A DNA stretch of 64,000 nucleotides, taken from NCBI RefSeq assembly GCF_023715705.1, contig NZ_JAMBOS010000022.1, positions 1 through 64,000 on the forward strand. The letters are read 5' to 3'. A program made the translations under genes and the position numbers. The DNA is from Halalkalibacter oceani. Lineage in GTDB: Bacteria; Bacillota; Bacilli; Bacillales; Bacillaceae_D. Under the pieces are notes generated by a model. It saw only the letters and a list, made by a program, of their open reading frames with translations. It was not told the origin of the DNA and made no database searches. Shown here one piece after another: positions 29,645 through 43,200 of the stretch (its first letter is position 1; each line of letters begins with the position of its first letter).

Positions 29645-30267
29645 TATGCAAGCACCTCCTCTACCTTTTCAACGGCCTCTTTCGTGATGACTAGCTTATC
29701 ATGCTTAAGTACATCGAGTACGCTAACGCCGTCTGCTGTAACAAATGTCACACCAGGCAGATTGCGCGCGGAAAGAGCAACCGCTTCGTTATAGTCAGCT
29801 GTTACAACCAGCGCTTTGCTATCTACAGAAAGACCAGCAAGAACAGCAGCCATTTCCTTTGTCTTCGGTGCGTCAAGTGCTAAGTTCTCAAGCACAACAA
29901 TTTCCTCCGCCTGTACCTTTGATGATAGAGCGGATTTGATTGCCAAGCGGCGAACTTTTTTAGGCAGCTTGTAGCTGTAGCTGCGAGGTGTTGGTCCGAA
30001 TACGACTCCACCACCTACCCATTGCGGTGAACGGATTGAGCCTTGACGAGCACGGCCTGTTCCCTTTTGGCGCCATGGCTTACGACCACCACCACGAACT
30101 TCAGAGCGTCCTTTTGTTTTATGTGTGCCCTGGCGTAATGAAGCCTGCTGCATCACGACAGCTTCGTGAAGCACACTTTCGTTTGGTTCAATTCCAAAAA
30201 CCGATTCTGCTAACTCGATATCTCCTACTTGTGAACCTGATTGGTTAAATAATGCTACTTTCGGCAT
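29644..30267 (-). CDS. rplD: 50S ribosomal protein L4
   Basis: 207 residues with the extended loop ([19 protein letters not shown]) that reaches the exit tunnel. In E. coli L4 autoregulates the S10 operon; this is not established for Bacillus. Confidence 0.97.
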   Translation of the reverse strand: MPKVALFNQSGSQVGDIELAESVFGIEPNESVLHEAVVMQQASLRQGTHKTKGRSEVRGGGRKPWRQKGTGRARQGSIRSPQWVGGGVVFGPTPRSYSYKLPKKVRRLAIKSALSSKVQAEEIVVLENLALDAPKTKEMAAVLAGLSVDSKALVVTADYNEAVALSARNLPGVTFVTADGVSVLDVLKHDKLVITKEAVEKVEEVLA

Positions 30268-30292
30268 GATGTGTCCTCCTTTCTTTCAATCT

Positions 30293-30922
30293 TTATTTTA
30301 CTTTGATCGCGCTTTGTACAGACACATAGCTCTTTTTAGCTCCAGGAACATTCCCTTTTACTAATAGAAGATTACGTTCTGCATCGACTTTTACGATCTC
30401 AAGATTTTGAACTGTAACTGTTTCTCCACCCATACGTCCTGGAAGCAATTTTCCTTTGAATACACGGTTTGGAGCTACAGGTCCCATTGAACCTGGGCGA
30501 CGGTGATAACGGGAACCATGTGACATCGGGCCACGAGATTGGTTGTGGCGCTTAATTGCACCCTGGAAACCTTTCCCTTTTGATGTTCCTGTTACATCTA
30601 CTACATCGCCAGCAGCGAAAGTATCTACCTTAACTTCTTGACCAACTTCAAATTCGTCAAGATTTACGTTACGGATTTCCTTGATGAAGCGCTTAGGGGC
30701 CGTGTTTGCTTTTGCAGCATGGCCTTGAGCTGGTTTGTTTGCATTTGCCTTCTTTTGGTCAGCAAAACCAATTTGGATTGCTTCATAACCATCCGATTCA
30801 ACAGTTTTCTTTTGAAGAACGACATTCGGTTCAGCCTCGATTACTGTTACAGGGATGACTTCACCATTTTCAGCGAAGACTTGAGTCATACCAATTTTTC
30901 TACCTAAGATTCCTTTGGACAT
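30293..30922 (-). CDS. rplC: 50S ribosomal protein L3
   Basis: 209 residues beginning [17 protein letters not shown] long loop (about 125-160) approaches the peptidyl-transferase centre. Second gene of the S10 block. Confidence 0.97.
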   Translation of the reverse strand: MSKGILGRKIGMTQVFAENGEVIPVTVIEAEPNVVLQKKTVESDGYEAIQIGFADQKKANANKPAQGHAAKANTAPKRFIKEIRNVNLDEFEVGQEVKVDTFAAGDVVDVTGTSKGKGFQGAIKRHNQSRGPMSHGSRYHRRPGSMGPVAPNRVFKGKLLPGRMGGETVTVQNLEIVKVDAERNLLLVKGNVPGAKKSYVSVQSAIKVK

Positions 30923-31005
30923 CCGTTACACCTCCTAGTATAATTTCATATTTTGTTTGCCATTTTCATATCATAATTAAATGAAGAATCTTTCTTCATT
31001 ATGGA

Positions 31006-31440
<435 letters not shown>

Positions 31441-31447
31441 ATTCAAC

Positions 31448-31476
31448 ATTATACTGATACATTGCCAGCAATGCAA
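31448..31476 (-). promoter_or_regulatory. Sigma-A promoter 2 of the S10 operon
   Basis: The minus strand reads TTGCAT (31476-31471), a 17-base spacer and consensus TATAAT (31453-31448). Confidence 0.8.
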
Positions 31477-31507
31477 GTTTAATGCCTATCTTAGCCACAC
31501 TCATACT

Positions 31508-31536
31508 ATTATATAGATATCCATTACGGATTTCAA
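31508..31536 (-). promoter_or_regulatory. Sigma-A promoter 1 of the S10 operon
   Basis: The minus strand reads TTGAAA (31536-31531), a 17-base spacer and consensus TATAAT (31513-31508). It is 60 bases upstream of promoter 2, giving a tandem pair like that of rRNA operons. Confidence 0.8.
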
Positions 31537-31593
31537 GCCTTTTTTGCCGTTGAGTAAAATTTCAACAAAATACCAGCCAAGACGCACTAACTT

Positions 31594-31630
31594 GCAAAAA
31601 AAGAAGAGGCTGCCACCGGGACAGCCTCTT
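31594..31630 (-). terminator. Terminator of tuf
   Basis: Perfect stem AAGAGGCTG / CAGCCTCTT with a 9-base loop; on the minus strand it is followed by CTTTTTTT. It closes the rpsL-rpsG-fusA-tuf transcript before the S10 promoters. Confidence 0.9.
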
Positions 31631-31644
31631 ACTGTTAAAACGAA

Positions 31645-32835
31645 TTACTTTTGGATTGAAGCAACAACGCCGGCACCTACAGTACGTCCACCCTCACGGA
31701 TAGAGAACTTAGTACCTTCTTCGATCGCGATTGGCGCAATAAGCTCAACCGTCATTTCGATGTTGTCACCAGGCATTACCATCTCAACGCCTTCTGGAAG
31801 CTGAACGATTCCAGTTACGTCAGTTGTACGGAAGTAGAACTGAGGACGGTAGTTTGAGAAGAATGGAGTGTGACGTCCACCTTCTTCTTTAGAAAGAACA
31901 TAAACTTCAGCTTTGAAGTTAGTGTGTGGAGTGATTGTACCTGGCTTAGCAAGTACTTGTCCGCGCTGAACTTCATCACGAGCTACCCCACGAAGTAATG
32001 CACCAATGTTGTCGCCAGCTTCTGCATAGTCAAGAAGCTTACGGAACATTTCTACTCCAGTACAAGTTGTAGACTTAGGCTCTTCAGTGATACCGATGAT
32101 TTCAATTGTATCACCAACGTTTAATTGACCACGCTCAACACGGCCAGTAGCAACTGTACCACGACCAGTGATTGAGAATACATCCTCAACTGGCATCATG
32201 AATGGCTTTTCTTTATCGCGCTCTGGAGTTGGGATATAGCTGTCAACTGCATCCATTAGCTCGATGATTTTTTCTTCCCAAGCAGCGTCTCCTTCAAGAG
32301 CTTTAAGAGCAGAACCTTGGATAACAGGTACATCATCACCAGGGAAGTCATACTCAGATAGAAGATCACGAACTTCCATTTCTACTAGCTCAAGAAGCTC
32401 TTCATCGTCAACCATGTCACACTTGTTTAAGAATACAACAAGGTAAGGTACACCTACTTGGCGAGACAATAGGATGTGCTCACGAGTTTGTGGCATAGGA
32501 CCATCAGCAGCAGATACTACTAGAATTCCGCCGTCCATTTGCGCAGCACCAGTGATCATGTTCTTAACGTAGTCAGCGTGTCCTGGGCAGTCTACGTGTG
32601 CGTAGTGGCGAGAATCAGTTTCGTACTCAACGTGTGCAGTTGAGATTGTAATTCCACGCTCGCGCTCTTCCGGAGCACCGTCAATTGCGTCATACGCCAT
32701 TGCAGTACCTTTACCAGAACGCTTAGCAAGTACAGTTGTAATTGCAGCTGTTAACGTTGTTTTACCATGGTCAACGTGTCCAATTGTACCAATATTGGCA
32801 TGTGTTTTGGAGCGGTCAAATTTTTCCTTAGCCAT
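31645..32835 (-). CDS. tuf: Elongation factor Tu
   Basis: 396 residues. GTPase motifs GHVDHGKTT (G1), DCPGHADYV (G3) and NKCD (G4) are intact, followed by domains II and III. It delivers aminoacyl-tRNA to the ribosome. It is separated from fusA by 130 bases that include a hairpin and possibly a weak extra promoter. Confidence 0.98.
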   Translation of the reverse strand: MAKEKFDRSKTHANIGTIGHVDHGKTTLTAAITTVLAKRSGKGTAMAYDAIDGAPEERERGITISTAHVEYETDSRHYAHVDCPGHADYVKNMITGAAQMDGGILVVSAADGPMPQTREHILLSRQVGVPYLVVFLNKCDMVDDEELLELVEMEVRDLLSEYDFPGDDVPVIQGSALKALEGDAAWEEKIIELMDAVDSYIPTPERDKEKPFMMPVEDVFSITGRGTVATGRVERGQLNVGDTIEIIGITEEPKSTTCTGVEMFRKLLDYAEAGDNIGALLRGVARDEVQRGQVLAKPGTITPHTNFKAEVYVLSKEEGGRHTPFFSNYRPQFYFRTTDVTGIVQLPEGVEMVMPGDNIEMTVELIAPIAIEEGTKFSIREGGRTVGAGVVASIQK

Positions 32836-32885
32836 GATTCATTTCCTCCCTTAATTGAACAAAATTAATTGAATTTTTATGGGTT

Positions 32886-32921
32886 GAAAGGTGCTTTACC
32901 CATTGATAAATATCACCTTTC
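32886..32921. repeat. Inverted repeat in the fusA-tuf spacer
   Basis: GAAAGGTG (32886-32893) and CACCTTTC (32914-32921) form a perfect 8-bp stem with a 20-base loop, about 50 bases before tuf. It has no T-run. It may be an mRNA stability or processing element. Confidence 0.55.
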
Positions 32922-32965
32922 TTAGCTTACAACAAAATATTACACGAAACAATTAGAAAGAAAAA

Positions 32966-35044
32966 TTATTCTCCTGTTTGTTTCTTAATAATTTCTTCAC
33001 CGACGCTCTTAGGTACTTCCTCGTAGTGATCGAAGAACATTGTGTATGTTCCGCGGCCTTGTGTACGAGAACGTAATGAAGTTGCATAACCGAACATTTC
33101 AGCTAATGGAACGAACGCTTTAACAATTTGAGCGTTTCCGCGAGCTTCCATACCATCAACACGTCCACGGCGGGCTGTAACGTCACCCATTACATCTCCC
33201 ATGTACTCTTCAGGTACAACAACTTCAACCTTCATAAGCGGCTCAAGAAGAACCGGGTTACATTTTGATTTTGCGTTTTTCACAGCCATTGATGCAGCGA
33301 TCTTAAACGCCATCTCACTTGAGTCGACATCATGGTAAGAACCATCATAAAGCTTCGCTTTTACATCAATTACCGGATAACCAGCAAGCATTCCGTTCTG
33401 CAATGCTTCCTCTACACCCTGCTCAACTGAGTTGATGTATTCACGAGGAACCGCTCCACCGACAACCGCATTTTCGAATTCGAAACCAGCACCTTCTTCG
33501 TTAGGGCTGAATTCAATCCAAACGTGACCGAATTGTCCACGTCCACCAGATTGACGAACAAACTTACCTTCAACCTGAGCAGATTGACGAATTGTTTCAC
33601 GGTAAGATACTTGAGGTGCACCGACATTCGCTTCTACTTTAAACTCACGCTTCATCCGGTCAACGATGATATCAAGGTGAAGTTCACCCATACCAGAAAT
33701 GATCGTTTGACCAGTCTCTTCGTTTGTTTCAGTACGGAATGTTGGATCCTCTTCAGCCAGCTTCGCCAATGCCATACCCATCTTATCCTGGTCAGCCTTT
33801 GACTTAGGCTCAACAGACAAGGAGATAACAGGCTCAGGGAATTGCATGGATTCAAGAATAACAAGATTCTTTTCATCACATAGCGTATCACCGGTTGTTG
33901 TATCCTTCAAACCTACAGCCGCCGCAATGTCCCCGGCGTATACTGTTGAGATTTCCTCACGGGAGTTCGCATGCATTTGCAGAATACGACCGACGCGCTC
34001 ACGCTTGTCTTTCGTCGAATTCTTAACATAAGAACCGGAATTAAGTGTACCTGAGTAAACACGGAAGAACGTCAGCTTACCAACATAAGGATCAGTCATC
34101 ACCTTAAACGCAAGCGCAGAGAAAGGCGCTTCGTCGCTGGATTCGCGAGTTACTTCTTCATCAGAATCAGGCACAACACCCTTAATCGCAGGAACATCTA
34201 AAGGTGATGGAAGGTAGTCAAGAACCGCATCCAGCATCAACTGAACACCTTTGTTCTTAAATGCCGATCCACAAAGCACCGGATAAAATTCTACGTTAAC
34301 CGTACCTTTACGGATAGCGGCTTTGATTTCATCCTTAGTAAGCTCTTCACCTTCTAAGTATTTCATCATTAATTCTTCATCAAGTTCAGCAACAGCTTCA
34401 ACTAATGATTCATGAAGCTCCTGTGCCTTGTCTTTGTACTCATCAGGAATCTCTCTTGCATCGGTACGTGTACCAAGGTCATCTTCATAGAAGTATGCAA
34501 CCATGTCAACAAGATCGATAATTCCGTCAAACTCGTCTTCAGCGCCAATCGGCAATTGAATCGGATGGGCATTTGCCTGAAGTCGGTCACGAAGCGTTCC
34601 TACTGAGTAAAGAAAGTCTGCACCCGTTTTGTCCATTTTGTTAATGAAAACAATACGCGGTACACCATATGTGGTTGCTTGACGCCAAACTGTTTCAGTT
34701 TGCGGCTCAACCCCAGATTGAGCATCAAGTACTGCGACAGCTCCATCCAATACACGTAAAGAACGTTCTACTTCAACTGTGAAGTCTACGTGTCCAGGTG
34801 TATCGATGATGTTAATCCGGTGTCCCTTCCAAGCAGCTGTTGTCGCAGCAGATGTGATCGTGATCCCACGTTCCTGCTCCTGCTCCATCCAGTCCATTTG
34901 GGAAGCACCTTCATGCGTTTCACCAATCTTATGGATACGTCCAGTATAAAAAAGTACACGTTCAGTCGTTGTTGTTTTACCGGCATCAATGTGGGCCATG
35001 ATGCCGATATTACGTGTATCTTTTAAGGAGAACTCTCTTGCCAT
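32966..35044 (-). CDS. fusA: Elongation factor G
   Basis: 692 residues, five domains. GTPase motifs [17 protein letters not shown] and NKMD are intact. It drives translocation and, with RRF, ribosome recycling. It follows rpsG by 45 bases with GGAG upstream. Confidence 0.98.
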   Translation of the reverse strand: MAREFSLKDTRNIGIMAHIDAGKTTTTERVLFYTGRIHKIGETHEGASQMDWMEQEQERGITITSAATTAAWKGHRINIIDTPGHVDFTVEVERSLRVLDGAVAVLDAQSGVEPQTETVWRQATTYGVPRIVFINKMDKTGADFLYSVGTLRDRLQANAHPIQLPIGAEDEFDGIIDLVDMVAYFYEDDLGTRTDAREIPDEYKDKAQELHESLVEAVAELDEELMMKYLEGEELTKDEIKAAIRKGTVNVEFYPVLCGSAFKNKGVQLMLDAVLDYLPSPLDVPAIKGVVPDSDEEVTRESSDEAPFSALAFKVMTDPYVGKLTFFRVYSGTLNSGSYVKNSTKDKRERVGRILQMHANSREEISTVYAGDIAAAVGLKDTTTGDTLCDEKNLVILESMQFPEPVISLSVEPKSKADQDKMGMALAKLAEEDPTFRTETNEETGQTIISGMGELHLDIIVDRMKREFKVEANVGAPQVSYRETIRQSAQVEGKFVRQSGGRGQFGHVWIEFSPNEEGAGFEFENAVVGGAVPREYINSVEQGVEEALQNGMLAGYPVIDVKAKLYDGSYHDVDSSEMAFKIAASMAVKNAKSKCNPVLLEPLMKVEVVVPEEYMGDVMGDVTARRGRVDGMEARGNAQIVKAFVPLAEMFGYATSLRSRTQGRGTYTMFFDHYEEVPKSVGEEIIKKQTGE

Positions 35045-35089
35045 AGGGTATTTCTCCTTCCTCTTTCGAACATTTTATTTAATAGAATC

Positions 35090-35560
35090 TTACCAACGGT
35101 AGTGAGCAAACGCTTTGTTCGCTTCCGCCATCTTATGCGTATCTTCACGCTTCTTAACCGCTGCACCTGTGTTGTTGGCAGCATCAAGAATTTCATTAGC
35201 TAAACGCTCTTCCATCGTTTTTTCTCCACGAAGGCGAGAGTAGTTTACTAACCAGCGAAGTCCTAATGTCGTACGACGTTCAGGCTTTACTTCAATCGGC
35301 ACTTGGTAGTTTGCACCACCGACACGACGAGCTTTAACTTCAAGAACAGGCATAATGTTCTTAAGCGCTTGGTCAAACACTTCCATCGGATCGTTTCCAC
35401 TGCGCTCTTTCACTAGTTCAAAAGCGTTATATAGAATCGTTTGCGCGACACCGCGCTTTCCATCAACCATAATACGGTTAATTAAACGAGTGACAAGCTT
35501 GGAATTATAAATAGGATCTGGTAATACATCGCGACGGGCGACTGGTCCTTTACGAGGCAT
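35090..35560 (-). CDS. rpsG: 30S ribosomal protein S7
   Basis: 156 residues beginning [16 protein letters not shown]. Primary binder of the 16S 3' major domain. The ATG at 35560 follows GGAGGGG; seven upstream codons are the leader. Confidence 0.97.
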   Translation of the reverse strand: MPRKGPVARRDVLPDPIYNSKLVTRLINRIMVDGKRGVAQTILYNAFELVKERSGNDPMEVFDQALKNIMPVLEVKARRVGGANYQVPIEVKPERRTTLGLRWLVNYSRLRGEKTMEERLANEILDAANNTGAAVKKREDTHKMAEANKAFAHYRW

Positions 35561-35601
35561 TGTTTCCCCTCCTTTCAACATTTAAACCGAATTTTTTTAG
35601 A

Positions 35602-36021
35602 TTACTTCTTTTCCTTTGGACGCTTCGTACCGTACTTAGAACGGCCTTGCATGCGGTTTTGAACACCCGCAGTATCAAGAGCGCCACGTACGATATGGTA
35701 ACGTACCCCCGGTAAATCCTTTACACGTCCACCACGGATAAGAACGACACTGTGCTCTTGCAAGTTGTGGCCGATACCCGGAATGTAAGCTGTTACCTCA
35801 ATTTGGTTCGTTAAACGAACACGCGCATATTTACGAAGAGCTGAGTTCGGCTTCTTCGGTGTCATCGTACCAACACGCGTACAAACACCACGCTTCTGTG
35901 GAGATGAAAGATCTGTCTGCACCTTTTTAAAGCTGTTAAAGCCTTTGTTAAGTGCTGGAGAGTCAGACTTCTTCACTTTAGCGACGCGTCCTTTACGAAT
36001 TAACTGATTAATTGTAGGCAT
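35602..36021 (-). CDS. rpsL: 30S ribosomal protein S12
   Basis: 139 residues beginning [12 protein letters not shown]. The decoding-centre loops [11 protein letters not shown] and LPGVRYH carry the wild-type Lys residues at sites linked to streptomycin resistance. The ATG at 36021 follows GAGGAGG; a 34-codon extension is rejected. Confidence 0.97.
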   Translation of the reverse strand: MPTINQLIRKGRVAKVKKSDSPALNKGFNSFKKVQTDLSSPQKRGVCTRVGTMTPKKPNSALRKYARVRLTNQIEVTAYIPGIGHNLQEHSVVLIRGGRVKDLPGVRYHIVRGALDTAGVQNRMQGRSKYGTKRPKEKK

Positions 36022-36130
36022 GTTATTTTCCTCCTCTCTCTCAATTGTTAAGACCACCGATCCTGGTGGTTCATCGCTAGGCAAAAGGAAAATTTTTGCC
36101 AGACGGCTTGCGCCGAATGGCAAAAATCGA

Positions 36131-36379
36131 TCACTTTTTTAAAGCGACAGCAGCTGCGCTAACTTCAATGCCGCAAGCTTTTCCAAGCTTCTTCATTGAG
36201 TCAACATATACAAGTGGTATATTCTTGGTTTTCGCTAATGCTTCAACTTTGTAAATTACTCGGTACTCTGCATCAATCGCGATTATGACCTCAGAAACAA
36301 TACCCTCATCAAGCGCCTTAAGCGTTTGTTTCGTACCTATAATTAGGTCATCAGCCTGTAAAACTTTTTCATAAGACAT
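36131..36379 (-). CDS. rplGB: L7Ae-family K-turn RNA-binding protein (YbxF-like)
   Basis: 82 residues, L7Ae/L30e/S12e/Gadd45 fold. B. subtilis YbxF, at the same place between rpoC and rpsL, binds kink-turn RNA and associates with ribosomes. The exact role is unknown. A strong promoter lies just upstream, so this gene likely leads the rpsL-rpsG-fusA-tuf transcript. Confidence 0.9.
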   Translation of the reverse strand: MSYEKVLQADDLIIGTKQTLKALDEGIVSEVIIAIDAEYRVIYKVEALAKTKNIPLVYVDSMKKLGKACGIEVSAAAVALKK

Positions 36380-36425
36380 AAATCATCCTCCAAAGCAACA
36401 GGTAGTATCTTAGGCACACTTTGAT

Positions 36426-36454
36426 ATCTTATCATCCTCATATGCCAGTGTCAA
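36426..36454 (-). promoter_or_regulatory. Sigma-A promoter of the L7Ae-rpsL-rpsG-fusA operon
   Basis: The minus strand reads consensus TTGACA (36454-36449), a 17-base spacer and TAAGAT (36431-36426), in the gap after rpoC. No terminator is visible between rpoC and this promoter, so read-through is likely too. Confidence 0.8.
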
Positions 36455-36471
36455 CATCTCTTCAAAGAATT

Positions 36472-39400
36472 TTATTCGTGAGTGAGAACCTCATCAGCAA
36501 CTGGAGCTTCTACCTCTTCCACCGCCTGTTCATCATACTTCGAATAAATGTTCAGATCGCGGTAGCGGGACATACCCGTTCCAGCCGGAACAAGCTTACC
36601 GATGATGACATTTTCCTTCAGGCCGAGAAGCTCATCGCGCTTCCCTTTGATCGCGGCATCTGTCAACACGCGCGTCGTTTCCTGGAAGGAAGCGGCTGAC
36701 AAGAATGAATCGGTTTCGAGCGATGCTTTCGTAATACCGAGTAATACCGGCTTACCCGTCGCCGGACGCTTCTTCTCCAGCAGCACCTTCTTGTTCTCAT
36801 CATTAAACTGTTGAATTTCGATAAGGGAACCAGGAAGCACAGTCGTTTCACCGGCATCGACAACACGGACTTTGCGAAGCATCTGTCTGACCATTACTTC
36901 AACGTGCTTATCACCGATTTCCACCCCTTGCATCCGGTATACTTTCTGCACTTCACGCAGCAAGTACTCCTGAACCTCGTTCATCCCTTTCACCTTCAAC
37001 AATTCCTTCGGATCGATCGAGCCCTCTGTAAGTGGCTGTCCTGACTCGATGATGTCGCCGACTGCGACCTTGAGACGCGCTCCATACGGAATCGTATAGC
37101 TCTTCGTCTCCATCTCGCTTTTGATCATGACTTCGCGCTTGTCACCATCTTTAAAGTCGATAACTTCACCATCAATTTCCGAAATGACTGCCTGCCCTTT
37201 CGGATTACGCGCTTCAAAAATCTCCTGAATACGCGGTAGACCCTGGGTAATATCGTCTCCGGCTACCCCACCGGTATGGAACGTACGCATTGTAAGCTGT
37301 GTTCCCGGCTCCCCGATGGATTGGGCAGCGATAATTCCAACTGCCTCCCCAACTTCGACATCGCTTCCTGTCGCCAGGTTGCGGCCGTAGCACTTCTTAC
37401 AAACGCCGTGACGCGTGTCGCATGTGAAGACGGAACGAATCATCACGTCTTCAATACCGGCGTCAACAATTTGTTTCGCGATATCCTCGACGATCAGCTC
37501 ATTCTTTCGAATTAACACTTCGCCTGTTTCAGGATGCTTAAGCGTCTTAAAGGCAACACGGCCGACAAGACGGTCGTACAAGCCTTCAATAACTTCATTG
37601 CCTTCCTTGATCGCTTTCACTTCTAATCCGCGGTCTGTGCCACAATCATCCTCACGGACAATAACATCCTGGGCAACATCGACAAGGCGGCGAGTCAGAT
37701 AACCTGAATCGGCTGTCTTCAGAGCTGTATCGGCAAGACCTTTCCGCGCACCGTGCGTGGAAATAAAGTACTCCAATACAGTTAGCCCTTCACGGAAGCT
37801 TGATTTGATCGGAAGCTCGATAATCCGTCCTGACGGGTTGGCCATCAAGCCACGCATTCCAGCAAGCTGAGTGAAGTTCGAGGCGTTACCACGGGCTCCG
37901 GAATCACTCATCATGAAGATCGGGTTACTTGTATCAAGCGTCCCCATCAGCTTATTCTGAATAACATCCTTCGCTTCACTCCAGACGGAAATAACGCGGT
38001 CATAACGCTCTTCTTCCGTGATCAAACCACGTCTGAACTGCTTGAGAATCTTTTCGACCTTCTGTTCTGCCTCTTCCAAAATTTCTTTTTTCTCAGCAAG
38101 AACGACAATATCAGCTACCCCGACGGTGATCCCCGCCTTCGTAGAGTACTTAAAGCCAAGATCCTTCATCCGGTCAAGCATTTTTGACGTTTCGGCAATC
38201 GCGAATTTCTTAAATACTTCCGCAATAATATTACCGAGGAAGCCCTTCTTAAATGGCGGAACGAGCTCACTGTTTGCAAAGTGTTCCTTCACATCGGCTG
38301 AGCTGGAAATCAGATATTTATCCGGTGTCGCAATTTCAAGGTTCGACATTGTCGGCTCATTCACATATGGGAATGTCTCCGGCAAGATCTCATTAAAAAT
38401 CAGCTTCCCTACGGTCGTAAGCAACAGCTTATCTACCTGATCCTCACGGAATGTCGTCTTTCCAAGAGAAGCGACTGGGATTGCAACACGGCTGTGCAAG
38501 TGCACATACCCGTTCTGATAAGCAATCAATGCTTCATTCGTATCTTTAAAGATCGACCCTTCGCCTAACGCGCCTTTACGCTCAAGCGTTAAGTAGTAGT
38601 TACCAAGAACCATATCCTGAGACGGTGTAACAACCGGCTTCCCGTCCTTCGGATTCAAAATGTTCTGTGCGGCAAGCATCAAGATACGAGCTTCGGCCTG
38701 CGCTTCAGCTGAAAGCGGGACGTGGACGGCCATTTGGTCACCGTCAAAGTCCGCATTATACGCTGTACATACAAGCGGGTGCAGTTTAATCGCGCGCCCT
38801 TCAACAAGGATTGGCTCAAACGCCTGAATACCGAGTCTGTGAAGGGTAGGGGCACGGTTTAACAGAACCGGATGCTCGCGGATGACTTCCTCAAGCACGT
38901 CCCATACCTCAGGCTGGATTCGTTCGACCTTGCGTTTTGCGCTCTTGATGTTATGAGCGAGTCCTTTACTGACAAGCTCTTTCATTACAAATGGCTTAAA
39001 CAGCTCTAACGCCATTTCTTTCGGTAGCCCACATTGGTACATCTTAAGGTTCGGTCCTACAACGATTACCGAACGGCCTGAATAGTCAACACGCTTCCCT
39101 AACAGGTTTTGACGGAAGCGTCCCTGCTTCCCTTTCAGCATATGTGAAAGTGATTTAAGCGGACGGTTCCCCGGTCCCGTTACTGGCCGGCCGCGACGAC
39201 CGTTATCAATCAACGCATCGACCGCTTCCTGAAGCATACGCTTCTCATTCTGCACAATAATGTTCGGCGCCCCTAAATCAAGCAGACGCTTCAGACGATT
39301 GTTACGGTTAATCACACGACGGTATAAATCATTTAAGTCAGATGTAGCAAAGCGTCCGCCATCAAGCTGAACCATCGGGCGAAGCTCAGGCGGGATGACA

Positions 39401-40095
39401 GGAAGAACATCTAAGACCATCCAGGATGGTTCGTTGCCGGAGTTCCGGAAAGCTTCCAACACTTCGAGGCGCTTAATCGCTCGTGTCCGGCGCTGTCCTT
39501 GAGCAGTAATCAGCTCCTCTTTCAGCAGACCGACTTCTTTTTCAAGGTCGATATCAGCGAGCAGCTTGCGGATCGCCTCTGCCCCCATTTGTGCGGTAAA
39601 AGAGCGGCCATACTTGTCACGGTACGTCCGGTATTCCTTTTCGGAAAGCAGTTGCTTCTTCTCTAACGGCGTATCACCTGGATCTGTGACGACGTAAGAA
39701 GCGAAATAAATAATTTCCTCCAACGAACGAGGAGACATATCAAGTACAAGACCCATCCGGCTAGGGATGCCTTTGAAGTACCAAATATGTGATACAGGCG
39801 CGGCAAGCTCGATATGACCCATACGTTCACGGCGAACCTTGGCACGTGTTACCTCAACGCCACAACGATCACAGACGACCCCTTTATAACGGACACGCTT
39901 GTATTTACCGCAATGGCATTCCCAGTCCTTTTGCGGTCCGAAAATACGCTCACAGAAAAGACCATCCTTTTCCGGCTTTAATGTTCGGTAGTTAATGGTT
40001 TCAGGCTTTTTAACTTCCCCTCTTGACCAAGAACGAATTTTGTTCGGTGAAGCGAGGCCGATTTTCATATATTCAAAGTTATTTACATCTAACAA
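36472..40095 (-). CDS. rpoC: RNA polymerase beta' subunit
   Basis: 1207 residues. N-terminal zinc finger (CHCG and CDRCG pairs, about 60-80), catalytic NADFDGDQM, and a second zinc-binding Cys cluster near 800-885 ([17 protein letters not shown]). The start is a TTG at 40095 ([13 protein letters not shown]) after GGGAGGT, as in the family. The ATG at 40122 lies before the ribosome binding site. Confidence 0.98.
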   Translation of the reverse strand: MLDVNNFEYMKIGLASPNKIRSWSRGEVKKPETINYRTLKPEKDGLFCERIFGPQKDWECHCGKYKRVRYKGVVCDRCGVEVTRAKVRRERMGHIELAAPVSHIWYFKGIPSRMGLVLDMSPRSLEEIIYFASYVVTDPGDTPLEKKQLLSEKEYRTYRDKYGRSFTAQMGAEAIRKLLADIDLEKEVGLLKEELITAQGQRRTRAIKRLEVLEAFRNSGNEPSWMVLDVLPVIPPELRPMVQLDGGRFATSDLNDLYRRVINRNNRLKRLLDLGAPNIIVQNEKRMLQEAVDALIDNGRRGRPVTGPGNRPLKSLSHMLKGKQGRFRQNLLGKRVDYSGRSVIVVGPNLKMYQCGLPKEMALELFKPFVMKELVSKGLAHNIKSAKRKVERIQPEVWDVLEEVIREHPVLLNRAPTLHRLGIQAFEPILVEGRAIKLHPLVCTAYNADFDGDQMAVHVPLSAEAQAEARILMLAAQNILNPKDGKPVVTPSQDMVLGNYYLTLERKGALGEGSIFKDTNEALIAYQNGYVHLHSRVAIPVASLGKTTFREDQVDKLLLTTVGKLIFNEILPETFPYVNEPTMSNLEIATPDKYLISSSADVKEHFANSELVPPFKKGFLGNIIAEVFKKFAIAETSKMLDRMKDLGFKYSTKAGITVGVADIVVLAEKKEILEEAEQKVEKILKQFRRGLITEEERYDRVISVWSEAKDVIQNKLMGTLDTSNPIFMMSDSGARGNASNFTQLAGMRGLMANPSGRIIELPIKSSFREGLTVLEYFISTHGARKGLADTALKTADSGYLTRRLVDVAQDVIVREDDCGTDRGLEVKAIKEGNEVIEGLYDRLVGRVAFKTLKHPETGEVLIRKNELIVEDIAKQIVDAGIEDVMIRSVFTCDTRHGVCKKCYGRNLATGSDVEVGEAVGIIAAQSIGEPGTQLTMRTFHTGGVAGDDITQGLPRIQEIFEARNPKGQAVISEIDGEVIDFKDGDKREVMIKSEMETKSYTIPYGARLKVAVGDIIESGQPLTEGSIDPKELLKVKGMNEVQEYLLREVQKVYRMQGVEIGDKHVEVMVRQMLRKVRVVDAGETTVLPGSLIEIQQFNDENKKVLLEKKRPATGKPVLLGITKASLETDSFLSAASFQETTRVLTDAAIKGKRDELLGLKENVIIGKLVPAGTGMSRYRDLNIYSKYDEQAVEEVEAPVADEVLTHE

Positions 40096-40216
40096 GGGGC
40101 TTACCTCCCTTTTGTTTTCCATGACTTATTCAACCAAGTAATGTCTGTAACGATCAAAGAGGGCAGAAAGCTGGAGGGAACCAGCTTACACCAGCTCCCA
40201 ACCACTTCATTTCGAG

Positions 40217-43200
40217 CTATACTTTTGATTCGAAGTTAAGATTCAGCTTTTCGCTCGTCTGATCCTCTTCGTCATCAAGCTCCCTCATTTCAATTTCTTC
40301 TTCATTGCTCGACAGCATCTTGACGTCCATACCGAGTGATTGAAGCTCCTTAATCAGAACCTTAAACGATTCCGGCACTCCAGGCTCAGGTACATTTTCC
40401 CCTTTGACAATCGCTTCGTATGTTTTCACACGTCCGACGACGTCATCGGATTTGACGGTAAGAATTTCCTGCAATGTATAAGCCGCGCCGTATGCTTCGA
40501 GCGCCCATACTTCCATCTCTCCAAAACGCTGTCCGCCAAATTGAGCCTTCCCGCCCAACGGCTGTTGCGTAACAAGAGAATAAGGTCCTGTTGAACGGGC
40601 ATGAAGCTTATCATCGACCATGTGGGCAAGCTTGATCATATACATGATCCCGACCGATACACGGTTATCAAACGGCTCACCTGTCCGTCCGTCGTAAAGC
40701 ACGGTTTTCCCATCACGGGCCAGACCGGCTTCTTCCAGTGTATCCCACACATCATCCTCAGTCGCCCCGTCAAAAACAGGAGAAGCAACATGAATGCCAA
40801 GCTTACGCGCCGCCATACCGAGGTGAAGCTCAAGTACCTGACCGATGTTCATCCGCGAAGGTACCCCAAGTGGGTTCAGCATGATATCGATTGGTGTTCC
40901 ATCTGGCAGATATGGCATATCCTCTTCCGGAAGAATACGGGAGATAACCCCCTTGTTTCCGTGACGACCGGCCATTTTATCGCCTTCATGGATTTTACGC
41001 TTCTGAACAATATAGACACGGACAAGCTGATTGACACCTGGAGGAAGCTCATCGCCATCTTCACGGTTGAAAATCTTCACATCAAGAACAATCCCGTCAC
41101 CGCCGTGAGGTGCACGCAATGACGTATCACGAACCTCGCGCGCCTTCTCGCCGAAAATCGCATGGAGCAGTCGCTCTTCAGCGGTAAGCTCCGTCACTCC
41201 TTTTGGCGTTACCTTACCGACGAGGATGTCGCCATCCTTCACTTCAGCCCCGACGCGGATAATGCCGCGTTCATCGAGGTTTTTCAACGCATCTTCCCCA
41301 ACGTTCGGGATGTCGCGCGTAATCTCTTCAGGCCCAAGCTTTGTATCACGGGCTTCTGATTCATATTCTTCAATATGAACCGATGTATACACATCGTCTT
41401 TTACAAGACGTTCACTTAAAATAATCGCATCCTCATAGTTATAGCCATCCCACGTCATGAAGCCGACAAGGACATTCCGTCCAAGCGCCATCTCGCCTTT
41501 TTCCATCGAAGGACCATCGGCAAGAATTTCACGCTTCTCGACGACGTCGCCTTCAGAAACGATAGGACGCTGGTTGTAGCTTGTTCCCTGGTTCGAGCGG
41601 ACAAACTTTTGCAGGCGGTACTTATCAAGATCGCCTTTGACTTCCTTACCATCAACTTCTTCAAGACGACGGACCCAGATTTCCTTCGCTGTTACACGCT
41701 CGACGATTCCTTTCGTCTTTGAAACAATCGCCGCCCCTGAATCCTTCGCTGAAACGTGCTCCATTCCCGTTCCGACGATCGGCGCTTCCGGTACAAGCAA
41801 TGGAACTGCCTGCCGCTGCATGTTCGCCCCCATCAGTGCACGGTTTGAGTCATCATTTTCGAGGAACGGAATACATGAAGTCGCGGCCGATACGACCTGC
41901 TTCGGTGATACATCCATGTAATCAAGACGCTCACGCGGCACGACCGTGTTTTCCCCGCGGAAACGGGCAATAATATTCTCATCGACAAAAGATCCGTCTT
42001 CAGCTAAACGGGCATTCGCCTGAGCGACAACGTAGTTATCCTCTTCGTCCGCTGTTAAGTAATCAATTTGCGAAGTAACCTTTCCTGTGTCAGGATCAAC
42101 ACGACGGTAAGGTGTTTCCATAAAGCCGAATTCATTGACCTTCGCGTAAGAAGAAAGCGAGTTGATCAGACCGATATTCGGACCTTCCGGCGTTTCAATC
42201 GGGCACATCCGGCCGTAGTGAGAATAGTGGACGTCACGAACTTCAAAGCCGGCACGCTCTCTCGTTAAACCACCCGGTCCAAGCGCTGAAAGACGACGCT
42301 TATGTGTCAATTCAGCTAACGGGTTCGTTTGGTCCATAAATTGTGAAAGCTGCGAGCTGCCGAAGAACTCCTTGATTGAGGCGATCACCGGACGAATATT
42401 GATCAGTGCCTGCGGCGTGATCATATTAGGGTCCTGAATCGACATGCGTTCCCGCACAACACGTTCCATCCGTGACAACCCGATCCGGAACTGGTTCTGC
42501 AAAAGCTCACCGACAGAACGGAGGCGGCGATTACCGAGATGATCAATATCATCAGTATCACCAACACCGTGCAGCAGATTAAAGAAATAGTTAATGGAAG
42601 CAATGATATCAGCCGGTGTAATATGCTTCACATCGCGCTCGACCATCGCGTTTCCAATAACGCGGATTGTTTTTTCGCCATCGTGGTCTTCCGGTGAGTA
42701 AATAAGGATCGACTGCAACTCGATCTCCGCATCCTCGACAACCCCACCTGAAGCCCGAACATGTCTGAAGCCGACATTATTTTCGAGATATGGCAAAATA
42801 CGATCCAATGTCCGGCGGTCAAGTAGCGTTCCTTCTTCGGCAATCACTTCACCTGTTTCCGGATCTACCAATGTTTCAGCCAAGCGCTGATTAAACAACC
42901 GGTTTTTTATATGAAGCTTCTTATTAATTTTATAACGGCCCACATTGGCTAAATCATAGCGCTTCGGATCAAAAAAGCGTGATTCCAGCAAGCTTTTTGC
43001 ATTATCAACTGTAGGCGGTTCTCCGGGACGAAGGCGCTCGTAGATTTCCAGAAGCGCTTTTTCCGTACCGTCCGTATTATCCTTTTCAAGTGAATTACGA
43101 AGGTACTCATCTTCTCCCAATAAATCAATGATCTCTTGATCAGATCCAAAACCTAACGCACGCAAAAGAACCGTCACAGGGATTTTTCTGGTGCGGTCTA

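Noticed and set aside
41637-41973. Overlapping antisense frames inside rpoB
   Set aside because: They are shadows of the conserved rpoB coding sequence, as are similar frames over rpoC, clpC and cysS.
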